Origin: Phosphoribacter sp037046615
Lineage (GTDB): Bacteria; Actinomycetota; Actinomycetes; Actinomycetales; Dermatophilaceae
Direction of reading: 5' to 3'
NCBI GenBank assembly: GCA_037046615.1
Contig: JBAOHD010000024.1
Coordinates: forward strand, 4,032 to 68,031
Length of the DNA: 64,000 bases
Every line of letters starts with the position of its first letter. The first letter of the stretch is position 1. Of the stretch, positions 55,575-63,620 are shown piece after piece. Both the position numbers and the translations under genes were made by a program. The notes beneath the pieces were generated by a model. The model did no database searches, was not told where the DNA came from, and saw only the letters and a program-made list of their open reading frames with translations.

Positions 55575-57627
55575 GTGTCTTCCGCCGCCGCCGACCCGGT
55601 CCTTGCCCGTGAGCAGGCCTGGCTCGACCACGCTCGGCGCGAGTTGGCGAGGATGCGCGCCAAGACCGAGGCGCTGCGCGACAGCGCGGTGGGCGGGGAT
55701 CGGGTCTCCACGGAGTTCCTCGCCCTCAGGCTCCACGAGCGGGTGCAGGCGTTGGTCGATGACCCCACATCGACGGTGTTCTTTGGCGCCCTTGTCTTCG
55801 ACCACGACATCGAAGGCCACGAGCGGTGGTACATCGGGCGGAGACACATCCACGACGAGGCTGGCGACCCGGTCGTCATCGACTGGCGCGCCGAGCTGTC
55901 GAGCACCTTCTACCGGGCCAGCCGAAGAGCACCCCTCGGCGTCACCCTGCGGCGCCGCTTCGGGGTCGACCAGGGCCGACTCACGGCATACGAGGACGAA
56001 CATCTCGTCGACCCAGCCGAGCAGGCGACCCGCAGCGCGATCCTCGCGGCCGAGATCGAGCGTCCCCGCGTCGGGCCGATGCGCGACATCGTCGCGACGA
56101 TCCAGCCCGAGCAGGACGAGATCGTCCGGGCTGACGTCGGCACGACCATCTGCGTCCAAGGCGCCCCCGGCACCGGCAAGACGGCCGTCGGCCTGCACCG
56201 GGCGGCGTGGCTGCTCTACGCCCACCGCGAGCGCCTCGCCCGGTCAGGTGTCCTCGTCGTCGGACCCAACGGCATCCTTCCTCGATCACGTCGGCGCCGT
56301 CCTGCCAGCCCTCGGGGAAGTCGACGTGCGACACACGACGGCGGCGGATCTCGTGGCGAGCGTGCCCGTGCGCGGTTCTGACTCCGTCGCAGCCGCCACG
56401 CTCAAGGGCGACGTGCGGCTCGCGGACATGCTCAGCCGGGCGGTGTGGTCGCACATCACCGAGCCGAGGGAGGCGCTCGTCGTCCCCCGCGGGTCGCGCA
56501 AGTGGCGGGTGGCGGCGTATCGGGTCGCCGACGTCATCGCGGAGCTGCGCGAGCGGCAAGTGCGCTACGGCGCCGCCCGCGCCATGCTCACGCAGCGACT
56601 CGCGCACCTCGTGCTCACCGAGATGGAACGCTCCGGCGACTCACCCGACGACACCGTCCAGGCCGCGGTGGCTCGGTCGGCTCCGGTGCGAGCGTATGCC
56701 GCCCGGCTGTGGCCGGACCTCACACCGACGAAAGTGCTTGCGAGGTTGTGGTCGGACGCCGACGTCCTCGCCCGCCATGCCGACGGCCTACTGAGCTCCG
56801 AGGAGCAGCGAATCTTGCTGTGGCCGAAGGCACCCCGGTCCGCGGGTGCGGCTCAGTGGTCAGCGGCTGACGTCGTGCTCCTCGACGAAATCGCCGACCT
56901 TATCGACCGCACGCCGAGCCTCGGGCATGTCATCCTCGACGAAGCCCAAGACCTCTCGCCGATGCAACTCCGCGCCATCGGACGACGCTGCTCGACCGGT
57001 TCGGCGACAGTCCTAGGAGACATCGCCCAAGGCACCACACCGTGGGCCACCGACTCCTGGGACACCACCCTCGCGCACCTCGGCAAGCCCGGGGCGCACG
57101 TCGAGGTGCTCGACCGCGGCTTCCGCGTCCCTGCGGCAGTCATCGAGTATGCCGCCCGCCTCCTGCCGCACATGGCGCCCGGCCTGGGGACGCCGGAGTC
57201 GGTCCGTGACAACCGCGGGTCGCTCCGCATCGACCCGACTGGAGATCGGAAAGCGTTGCTGGGCAGGGTGATTGACCAGGTGAAGGGGTGGGGGCAGGAC
57301 CCAGGGTCGGTGGGTGTCATCTGCGCCGATGACGCCGCCGATGGCTTGTCGACGGCGCTGGGGCTGGCCGGTGTGCGGCATTCCGTCCTCGGCCGCCAGG
57401 CGCCGACGGAGGGCCCGCAGGTCGGCGACGCCGCAGTGACGGTCGTGCGTGCGAGCGAGGCCAAAGGTCTGGAGTTCGACCGGGTCGTCGTCGTCGAACC
57501 TGCCGAGATCGCGGCGGCCGAAGCCGACCATCGCACGGGGCTGCGCCGCCTCTACGTCGTCCTCACCCGCGCGGTCACGGCCCTGGCAGTCGTCCACGAG
57601 CGGCCGCTGCCGCCCGAACTCGCCTGA
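55575..57627 (+). CDS. HelD-like UvrD-family helicase (RNA polymerase recycling factor), one frameshift
   Basis: GTG at 55,575. Residues 10-60 are a coiled N-terminal arm (AREQAWLDHARRELARMRAKTEAL) that HelD inserts into RNA polymerase. RWYIGRRHIHDEAGDPVVIDWRAELSSTFYRAS is the HelD signature. ICVQGAPGTGKTAVGLHRAAWLLY is Walker A (196-203). After a +1 indel near 56,275 it continues SFLDHVGAVLPALGE, VILDEAQDLSPMQLRAIGRR (DEAQ box) and VTVVRASEAKGLEFDRVVVVEPAEI. Corrected length about 683 aa. HelD frees stalled polymerase; DNA repair is the alternative. Confidence 0.9.
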
Positions 57628-57640
57628 GAGACTGACCATC

Positions 57641-58318
57641 ATGCCCGCGCTCATCCAGTGGTGGACCCAGGACCTCGCAGTCCTCTCCCCGACCGCGCTC
57701 GAGGATGCCGTGTATGCCGCAGGCGCGGACCTTCTCATCCGGTGGGGCCAGCCACACCGTCACTACCACGGCACCCGGCACCTCGTGGAGATGTTCTGGG
57801 CGCTGGAGGAACTCGAAGACGCGGGAGAGATCGACGCCAGCGCCGGGCTCCTCGGCCGGGTTGCCTCGTGGTGGCATGACGCGGTCTACGACCCACGCGC
57901 CGTCGACGGGGCCAACGAGGCCGACAGCGCCGCGCTGGCCCGCGAAGTCCTCACGAGCCTGGAGTGCGACGCTGCGGACGTCGACCTGGTCGAGGCCCTC
58001 GTCCTGGCCACGGCGTCACACCGCGGGGCATCCGATCCGGTGGAGAGAGCTTTCCTCGACGCCGACCTGTGGATCCTGTCGGCCCCGGCGAGCCGCTTCG
58101 ACGACTATTGCGCGCGAGGTGCGCCGAGGAATACGCCCACGTGCCTGACGCGGCCTACGCCGCTGGGGCGTGCGGAGCAGCATCCTCAGGGAGTTTGCCA
58201 GCGCGTCCCCAGATCTACCGTACTGATCACGCTGCGGCTGGCTTGGGAGCCGCCAGCGCGGGTCAACCTCGACCGCGAGCTCGGGCGACTGGCAGGCCCC
58301 ACCCTCGACGTCACCTGA
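57641..58318 (+). CDS. HD-domain protein, two frameshifts near the C-terminus
   Basis: ATG at 57,641. LLIRWGQPHRHYHGTRHLVEMFWALEELED supplies the first metal His residues (HYHGTRH), VASWWHDAVYD the HD pair, and VLATASHRG and FLDADLWILS further metal ligands. This matches the family of predicted metal-dependent phosphohydrolases often called HD domain protein. The last 60 residues run through three frames (EYAHVPDAAYAAG, RPQIYRTDHAAA, WEPPARVNLDRELGRL), so two indels near 58,120 and 58,225 are implied. Confidence 0.82.
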   Translation: MPALIQWWTQDLAVLSPTALEDAVYAAGADLLIRWGQPHRHYHGTRHLVEMFWALEELEDAGEIDASAGLLGRVASWWHDAVYDPRAVDGANEADSAALAREVLTSLECDAADVDLVEALVLATASHRGASDPVERAFLDADLWILSAPASRFDDYCARGAPRNTPTCLTRPTPLGRAEQHPQGVCQRVPRSTVLITLRLAWEPPARVNLDRELGRLAGPTLDVT

Positions 58319-58485
58319 TCGCGCCAGTGCTTTCGCGCAGGACGTATGCCGCGAGCGGCCACCAGAACTGCCGCCCGGCCAGGAGCGCGAACTCCTCGGG
58401 GGTCGCCCACTCGGGTGGGCGTGACGAGCCAGGCTCGGCTCGCAACCTCGGGGCGCTGGCGGGCAAGCGGACGGCATACGCCTCC
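58311..58485 (-). CDS. C-terminal fragment of an actinobacterial protein cut by the join
   Basis: Minus-strand reading AYAVRLPASAPRLRAEPGSS, RPPEWATPEEFALLAGRQFW and WPLAAYVLRESTGAIR then stop. It contains an octamer (58,473-58,480), so it belongs to stretch 2. Its N-terminus is lost at the join and replaced in frame by CysW residues, which creates an artificial fusion. Family not recognised. Confidence 0.5.
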
Positions 58486-58500
58486 GGCCTCGAGATTTCG
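58481..58500. other. Join between stretch 2 and stretch 3
   Basis: In one minus-strand frame the sequence passes from CysW (FWTEISRPEA) to an unrelated actinobacterial tail (AVRLPASAP). The octamer stops, GC falls and codon use changes from here on. Confidence 0.85.
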
Positions 58501-58613
58501 GTCCAGAATGCCGTCAGCCCCTCGCTGAAGCTTTGGCTCGCCATATAGAGGATCGGTCCCACCAGCAGGACGAGGAAGTAGAGCCAGACGATCCCGATCA
58601 ACAACCAACGCAT
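58486..58613 (-). CDS. cysW: Sulfate ABC transporter permease CysW, N-terminal fragment
   Basis: ATG at 58,613: MRWLLIGIVWLYFLVLLVGPILYMASQSFSEGLTAFWTEISRPEA. This is the first TM helix and the periplasmic segment of CysW (compare VFxQAFxxGxxxYxxxIxxPxA in the family). It follows cysT by about 50 bases, the usual order. The remaining ~240 residues are absent because of the join. Confidence 0.75.
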
Positions 58614-58661
58614 GCACATGCTCCCATCTCACCCATGCCCGGCTCTGCCGGATTCATCGTC

Positions 58662-59543
58662 TCAGATTGCCGCGGTCGGCACCACGGACTCGGAGTCGCG
58701 AGGATCCTTCTGCCGGGTCCATTGAAACAATCTTGGCAACCGTTCCCCGGGACGACGGGTCAACCGTTCCAAAAGCAAGAGAACCAGAAAGGAGATCAGT
58801 AAAATCAGCACCGAGACGGACGTGGCCGCCTGGGGGTTGTAGCTCTCGATCTCCCCATACACATAGACGGAAGCGACCTGCGTCTTCATCGGAATATTGC
58901 CCGCCACGATCACGATGGACCCGAATTCGCCGAGCGCCCGCACGAAGGTGAGGAAGACGCCGGTCAGCAGACCGGGCAGGATCGACGGGACCGTGACTTT
59001 CCAGAAGGTGATCCAGGGGCTGGCTCCCAACGTGAAGGCTGCTTCTTCCTGATCGCGTTCGAGGCCCATCAGCACCGGTTGCAGAGAGCGGATGGTAAAC
59101 GGCATGGTCACAAACACCATCGCCAGGATGATCCCGGGCTGGTTGTAGAGCACCGCCATCCCGCCCTGTTGAAGCCAGGTGCCCAGCAGGCTGGTCGGTC
59201 CATAGATCGCGGCGATCATGAGGCCGGCAACCAGGGTCGGAATGGCAAAGGGCAAATCAACGAGCGCGTTGAGGAGCCACCGGCCCGGGAATTCGTAGCG
59301 TACCAGCACCAGCGCCGACAAGGTGCCGAACAGGGCATTGATGGCGGTCGCAATGGCGGCGGTTTCCACGGTGAGCCACAGCGCTGCCGCAGCTTGAGGA
59401 GCCGACAGATCCTGGATGAACCGGTCCCATCCGGCCGCGAACGATTGATGCGCCAGCGCCGCGAGGGGCAAGAAAATCAGCACGAGCACATAGCCGACTG
59501 CGGCAGATCGTAAGGCCAGGCTGAGCAAGAGATGGGCGGTCAT
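58662..59543 (-). CDS. cysT: Sulfate ABC transporter permease CysT
   Basis: 293 aa, inner-membrane channel subunit. AVGYVLVLIFLPLAALAHQSFAAGWDRFIQDLSAPQAAAALWLTVETAAIATAINALFGTLSALVLVRYEFPGRWLLNALVDLPFAIPTLVAGLM is the CysT pattern. The EAA loop that docks the ATPase reads EEAAFTLGASPWITFWKVTVPSILPGLLTGVFLTFVRALGEFG. Six TM helices. Part of the Rrf2-sbp-cysT-cysW transcript. Confidence 0.94.
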   Translation of the reverse strand: MTAHLLLSLALRSAAVGYVLVLIFLPLAALAHQSFAAGWDRFIQDLSAPQAAAALWLTVETAAIATAINALFGTLSALVLVRYEFPGRWLLNALVDLPFAIPTLVAGLMIAAIYGPTSLLGTWLQQGGMAVLYNQPGIILAMVFVTMPFTIRSLQPVLMGLERDQEEAAFTLGASPWITFWKVTVPSILPGLLTGVFLTFVRALGEFGSIVIVAGNIPMKTQVASVYVYGEIESYNPQAATSVSVLILLISFLVLLLLERLTRRPGERLPRLFQWTRQKDPRDSESVVPTAAI

Positions 59544-59634
59544 ACGAGCGTTCTACCTTACTGGTTACGGTCACGCCTGTTCGACAGGCACCATTCCTAT
59601 CGTTGGTCGTGATGATTCTTCAGGAATCATTTTC

Positions 59635-60705
59635 TCAGGAGGCTGCTATTTCTTTGTCACGTCTTCGACGATCTTCGTCCAGAGACCCTGGCGCGCCGAA
59701 CAGCTTGTTGCTCACCTGATCCCAGCCGCCGAGCTCTGCAATCGTGAAGAGTCGAGCCGGTTGCGGGAGCGTGGCGGCCGGGGTACCGGCACTGCTTGTC
59801 CAACGGGCGAAAGCCCAATTCAACGAAGGCAGCCTGTGCCTCCGGTCCGTGGAGAAACGCGACGAACGCGTCTGCGAGATCCCTGGCCTTGTGGCGGTCG
59901 GCATAGGTGTCGACGACCGCCGCCGGGTTTTCGATCCAGACGGTTTCGGCCGGCACGATGATTTCATAGGGCCGCCCGCTCTTCACGCGCGGCAGCAACT
60001 CGTTTTCGTAGGTCACGATGACATCGCCGACGCCGCGTTCGAACGTGGTCACCGATTCCCGGCCGCTCTTGTCCATGACCTTGACGTTGCGTTGGACGCG
60101 GGTCAGTAAGTCCACGGCCTGCGAGGCCGCCGCATCCGGGGCGAGCGGCTTTCCACCTGCGCGCTGCTCCGCCAGTTTCAGTCCGGCGCCATAAATCGCG
60201 ATCACATCCCACATCGCGCCGCCGGATGTCTTGGGATTCGGGTAGAGCACTTCCACGCCGGGGCGCGCGGCATCGTCCCATCCCTTGATGCCTTTGGGAT
60301 TGCCCTTGCGTACGCCGAGGGCCACGACCGATGCGGAGATCATGCCCCCGTGGGGCGCCTTTCTCCAATCATGGGTAATCAATCCGGCTTTGACGATCTG
60401 ATCGACGTCGCCTTCCACCGAGAGCACGGCGACATCGGCATCGAATCCTCCGAGGATCGCGCGGGCCTGGGCGCCCGAGGCGCCATAGGAGCTGCGCACG
60501 CGCACGTCCTGCCCGGTTTTTTGTTTCCAATGTCGTTGAAAGGCCGGGATGATGTGTCGTTCGTAGGCTTCCTTCGGCACGCTGTAGGCGGCCAGGATGA
60601 GGTCACGGGTTTCGGCGGCCTGCACCGGCGCGAGTGGCCACGAAGCACCAGGGTCAACCAGGCGCCGACTGCAAGGCTTAAAATGGTACGCGTCTGACGA
60701 GTCAT
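59635..60705 (-). CDS. sbp: Periplasmic sulfate-binding protein, two frameshifts
   Basis: Captures sulfate or thiosulfate for CysTWA. Starts MTRQTRTILSLAVGAWLTLV (signal peptide), with a frame change near 60,645. It continues AAETRDLILAAYSVPKEAYERHIIPAFQRHWKQKTG, VRSSYGASGAQARAILGGFDADVAVLS, GVRKGNPKGIKGWDDAARPGVEVLYPNPKTSGGAMWDVIAIYGAGL (the NPKTSGGA signature) and ESVTTFERGVGDVIVTYENELL. A second change near 59,790 precedes FTIAELGGWDQVSNKLFG. About 356 aa. The two shifts are of opposite sign. Confidence 0.92.
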
Positions 60706-61156
60706 AGTAGGTTCGCGGCTCCTTCGCACCTATTTGCGAATGGGCGAATCGACTTAATGTGTAATGGTCGAGAATGTTCGCAATGGCATCCCGCACCTCT
60801 CCCATGGCCTGTTGGAGCGGGCACGAAGGTTTGGCCGCGTAGGGGCAGTCCGCGCACTTTTGGTAGGCGGTCTTGCTGACGCAGCTGATCGGGGCGAGGG
60901 GGCCATCCAGAATTCGGATGACCTGGCCCAGCGTGATTTCTTCCGGCGACTTGATGAGGGAATAGCCGCCCCGGACTCCTCGACGGCTGGCCAGCAAGCC
61001 GGCGCGTTTCAACGCGAGGAGAATCTGCTCCAGGAATTCCACCGGAATATTCTGCCGCTCTGCGATTTCATGGCGCTGGAGGACGCGACCGCCATAGGTC
61101 TCGCAGAGTTCGAGCAGTGCCCGGAGGCCATATTCACTTTTCTTGGAGAACTTCAT
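60692..61156 (-). CDS. Rrf2 family Fe-S-type transcriptional regulator
   Basis: MKFSKKSEYGLRALLELCETYGGRVLQRHEIAERQNIPVEFLEQILLALKRAGLLASRRGVRGGYSLIKSPEEITLGQVIRILDGPLAPISC is the Rrf2 winged helix. Cysteines in SCVSKTAYQKCADCPYAAKPSC could bind an Fe-S cluster. DHYTLSRFA is near the natural end. No stop separates it from the sbp coding frame, so an apparent 499-residue fusion arises; I place the true end about residue 155. Its position ahead of sulfate-uptake genes suggests CymR-like control of sulfur metabolism. Confidence 0.85.
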
Positions 61157-61232
61157 GGCCTAGGTGGTTGTCTAGTGAGTTGCTCAAGATTTTGCAGAAT
61201 AAACCTTGCGGATATCCTGATTCAAGCGCCTT

Positions 61233-61553
61233 GTGGCGAAGTCTCTCCGCTTAGCCAATTTAGTCCAGGATGAACAGGCCGATGAACAGCAGCGAGTCGT
61301 TGCAGCACAAGGCGAGTCGGAGCGAGCCAAGAATACATTGGTGAATCTTCTGCGGCGCCCGGTCGAAGCCCGGCTTACACTGACCGATCAATTGAACCAG
61401 GATCTTGCCGAGGTGGAGAGCGCGGAGTTGGCGTGGAATCGGGCTACCGTGAATCGCGCGGACATGTCAGTGAGCAGAGAACGGCTTTCTTCATCAGTCC
61501 CAACGACGCAGCTCAGCCGCCGCTTCAGGGGGTCGGCTGGAACGACTGGTTAA
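61233..61553 (+). pseudogene. Fragment resembling an outer-membrane efflux (TolC-type) protein
   Basis: EQQRVVAAQGESERAKNTLVNLLRRPVEARLTLTDQLNQDLAEVESAELAWNRATVNRADM has the heptad-like pattern of TolC-family coiled-coil hairpins (AKNTLVNLL and AELAWNRA). Only one hairpin's worth is present, with no barrel, signal or partner genes. Probably a remnant; low certainty. Confidence 0.3.
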
Positions 61554-61852
61554 CCATCTCCCTTCAACCGTTTCCTGATCCATAACGGATTCCTGCGGCA
61601 ATCCAATACGGCATGCACACGAACCACAGTATTTCCCTCCACACTGTAATAGATTGCAAAGGGGAAGCGCTTGGAGAGGCAACGGCGATGACCGTAGATG
61701 ACTTGATGAATTCCGGCGTAAACGAGAAGGGAATCAATGTCTGAGAACAAGCAGTCTAGGAAGTAGGTCCCAAGGCCGGCTTCCCGGCCTTCATAAAAGT
61801 GGAAACCCTGGATCAAATCATCCTGGACTTCGTCCAGAAGCTCGATTCTCAC
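61550..61852 (-). CDS. RelE/ParE family toxin
   Basis: 100 aa from the GTG that overlaps the antitoxin stop (GTGA). VRIELLDEVQDDLIQGFHFYEGREAGLGTYFLDCLFSDIDSL is the ParE-type helical hairpin, followed by strands HQVIYGHRRCLSKRFPFAIYYSVEGNTVVRVHAVLDCRRNPLWIRKRL (family pattern RRxLxxRFPFAIYYxxxxxxVxVxAVLxxRRxP). Probable toxin of a type II pair; whether it hits gyrase or mRNA cannot be told. Confidence 0.9.
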   Translation of the reverse strand: MRIELLDEVQDDLIQGFHFYEGREAGLGTYFLDCLFSDIDSLLVYAGIHQVIYGHRRCLSKRFPFAIYYSVEGNTVVRVHAVLDCRRNPLWIRKRLKGDG

Positions 61853-62067
61853 GAGAGCTTGTTTCGGATGTCTGCTTTGGCGGTCTCCCAATCAATGAAT
61901 CGAGATTGCCCCTCGGCGAGCCGCTGGCGGCGTTCATCGAGGATGTCCTTGTGCCAGGCAGGAGACTCAATAGCCTCTGGGGTACGGGCGAGGTCTTCCC
62001 ATAGAGACTCCATCGCAGCAAGCTTCTCTTGAAGGCTCATGGTTTTAAGCGGGAGGTTGAACGACAT
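61849..62067 (-). CDS. Addiction-module antitoxin (TIGR02574-type)
   Basis: 72 aa: LKTMSLQEKLAAMESLWEDLARTPEAIESPAWHKDILDERRQRLAEGQSRFIDWETAKADIRNKLS. The MSLQEKL-x-MESLWEDL start and PAWHKDILDERRQRLxEG core are hallmarks of this antitoxin family, regularly paired with ParE/RelE-like toxins. ATG at 62,067 or 62,040. Overlaps the toxin by 4 bases. Confidence 0.92.
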   Translation of the reverse strand: MSFNLPLKTMSLQEKLAAMESLWEDLARTPEAIESPAWHKDILDERRQRLAEGQSRFIDWETAKADIRNKLS

Positions 62068-62186
62068 AAGTCAGTATACCTCAGCACCAAACAGATTCAA
62101 ATCCCTTTACCTATCGTCCCCGGTGATCGGTCTCGGCGAGCGAGCCAGCGGTTCGATTGACCATGAGGTAGGCTGGACAAATTCTT

Positions 62187-62736
62187 TCATTGGCAGCCCG
62201 CGTCTTTCGCTCCGCTTTCTTTGCATTTCGTATACGGAAATGAACCTTCGGGAACGCGACCGAACAACAGTTCAGCGTTCTCTTGAAACAGATGATAGCA
62301 GTAATCGAAAACACCCTGAACGTTTAGCTCGGCGATGCCCCGGTTCTTTGGGTGATCCAAGTGATGGATAAGCGCGTTTGCGTATTCCCGCAGCGCCGCT
62401 AATTCGGGAAACAACCGTGAGCGGATCACGTTAATGTCTAAGGTCGTCTCTCGACACGTCGCGCAGGGACATTGCGGGATCGTCGACGATACAACTTTGA
62501 ATCTGCCGCATCAGATACGCGTCCGCCGAACGCGTGGCGAGTGCAACGACGTAAGCGCTCGATAGCTTTTCCATCCAATCGCGGCCACTTGAGAAGGTGT
62601 CGTAAGCTCGCAGGGCAGTAGTTCTCTGAACGATTGCCATTGCAACTTGTACCGCTGGCCCTTCACCCGCTCTCAGGCCGACGGCCTCAATGGGCGTGCG
62701 GCGAAAAAGCCAAATTGTCAGTTGGTCGCGATCCAT
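62187..62736 (-). CDS. Integron-cassette protein, possible HEPN-like, one frameshift
   Basis: ATG at 62,736, five bases after the attC-like site. MDRDQLTIWLFRRTPIEAVGLRAGEGPAVQVAMAIVQRTTALRAYDTFSSGRDWMEKLSSAYVVALATRSADAYLMRQIQSCIVDDPAMSL, then a frame change near 62,440, and TTLDINVIRSRLFPELAALREYANALIHHLDHPKNRGIAELNVQGVFDYCYHLFQENAELLFG. Helical throughout; REYANALIHHLDH recalls the RxxxxxH region of HEPN or AbiU2-like proteins (inference). Could instead be two overlapping genes. Confidence 0.45.
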
Positions 62737-62740
62737 TCAA

Positions 62741-62819
62741 ATCCTAACGTGCGACATGACCGGCATGACGCGGCAGGCTTCGCCTACCGTGTCATGTCCG
62801 CTCGATGGAGGGGTTAGCC
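62741..62819 (-). mobile_element. Integron attC-like recombination site
   Basis: On the minus strand: GGCTAACCCC at one end and CACGTTAGGAT at the other, with GCGGACATGAC pairing with GTCATGTCGC apart from one bulged base, and an inner GGTAGGCGAAGCCTGCC hairpin. Ends of the YAAC...GTTR type, imperfect arms with an extrahelical base and a short loop are the attC plan. About 79 bases. Confidence 0.7.
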
Positions 62820-62856
62820 ATCACCGCCTAACAGCATGCTGTAGTAGTCCTTTCGA

Positions 62857-63101
62857 CTACGAGCGTTCCCGGAGGAACGCCTGACCGAGACAAGTGATGC
62901 CGTACTCGCTGCCGTCCACCATAGATGGGCGGATCTCTTCCCAAAGCCTTTTCGGTAGCGTTGCCCCGATCGCGCGTATGCTTTCGCTTCTGCCCTTTGA
63001 CTGAGCGTAGATGGTTCCCCCTCGATCCAAGCGCAGAGTTTTCGTGGCGTTCTTGGCATCACCATGTCGGTCGGATCGAGGATGAACTCGAATAAGTTCA
63101 T
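62857..63101 (-). CDS. Integron-cassette hypothetical protein, one frameshift
   Basis: ATG at 63,101, four bases inside the attC junction: MNLFEFILDPTDM, then a frame change near 63,060, then GDAKNATKTLRLDRGGTIYAQSKGRSESIRAIGATLPKRLWEEIRPSMVDGSEYGITCLGQAFLRERS and a stop at 62,857. About 80 aa. The open frame without the shift gives an improbable Trp/Ser/Arg-rich tail. No family known. Confidence 0.5.
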
Positions 63102-63104
63102 AAA

Positions 63105-63165
63105 GACCTGACGCTCGAACTCAGTCGCGCCGCGAAGCAGCGCGGCCTGAATGAATTGTTAGGGC
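63105..63165 (-). mobile_element. Integron attC site (59-base-element type)
   Basis: Minus strand reads GCCCTAACAATTCATTCAGG, then CCGCGCTGCTTCGCGGCGCG (hairpin), ACTGAGTTCGAGCGTCAGGT. The TAACAATTC...GCTTCGCGGC...TTCGAGCG layout is very close to classical attC sites such as that of aadA cassettes. The outer core is degenerate (GTCAGGT where GTTRGRY is usual). 61 bases. The stop codon of the upstream cassette gene (TAA) lies within it, as is usual. Confidence 0.85.
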
Positions 63166-63545
63166 TCAACAAACAGCCCATCAACAAGCTTCTGTGAGAT
63201 GACGAACGGTGCCATGTCAGTCTCACAGTTGACGCGGAGTCCGACAAGTTGGTCTTTTGCTACCAAGTACACTTTGGTTTGGTCTAGCAATAGCTCATTG
63301 TCGTGTCCGTGCAGCTTGACGAGTGCCACTAAATGATACTTTTCTGGAAGATCGAGCGGAGTATCAAATCGGTTTGTGCAGGTCTTGACCTGGATCGTTT
63401 TGACCGCGTAACCCTTGAGTGCGACTAGATCATTGCCGCTGTCTTTTATTGGAGCAGCGGCTTGTACTCCATATTGAAGCAGGCGGGTCTGCACAATCAG
63501 CTCTCCGATTGTGCCTTTGACCATGTTTTCAGATATCGGATTAGC
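63159..63545 (-). CDS. Integron-cassette PD-(D/E)XK nuclease-like protein
   Basis: About 128 aa from GTG at 63,545 (ATG at 63,524 is possible). MVKGTIGELIVQTRLLQYGVQAAAPIKDSGNDLVALKGYAVKTIQVKTC fits the PD-(D/E)XK plan: Glu in GTIGE, Asp in GNDLV, and QVK as the (D/E/Q)xK element on the next strand. LVALVKLHGHDNELLLDQTKVYLVAKDQL follows. The gene is flanked by a 13-bp inverted pair, GTTAGGGCTCAAC (63,158) and GTTGAGCCCTAAC (63,551), i.e. matching cassette ends. Nuclease activity is inferred. Confidence 0.7.
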   Translation of the reverse strand, partial: ANPISENMVKGTIGELIVQTRLLQYGVQAAAPIKDSGNDLVALKGYAVKTIQVKTCTNRFDTPLDLPEKYHLVALVKLHGHDNELLLDQTKVYLVAKDQLVGLRVNCETDMAPFVISQKLVDGLFVEP

Positions 63546-63550
63546 CACGG

Positions 63551-63563
63551 GTTGAGCCCTAAC
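63551..63563 (-). mobile_element. Cassette start boundary (core site)
   Basis: On the minus strand GTTAGGGCTCAAC, exactly complementary to the end of the cassette's own attC (63,158-63,170). In integron cassettes the TTRRRY at the start pairs with the RYYYAAC at the end, so this marks the cassette's 5' boundary. Confidence 0.7.
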
Positions 63564-63620
63564 TATTGAATATATTGGAGAGCAGCATAGTAGGCAGATA
63601 CTGCGTGCCAATTCTCGCAC

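Noticed and set aside
14247..58480. Octamer as a simple codon-pair (Tyr-Ala) effect
   Set aside because: It also occurs between genes and in all six codon phases, encoding GMP, VCR, RHT and GIP as well as YA and AY.
58311..58619. A 102-residue membrane protein spanning the second join
   Set aside because: It is a fusion of the CysW N-terminus with an unrelated tail produced by the join.
62814..63101. A 95-residue protein ending YYSMLLGGDG in the cassette array
   Set aside because: Its second half is unlike a protein, while another frame gives a sensible chain ending at 62,857. I kept the shifted version.
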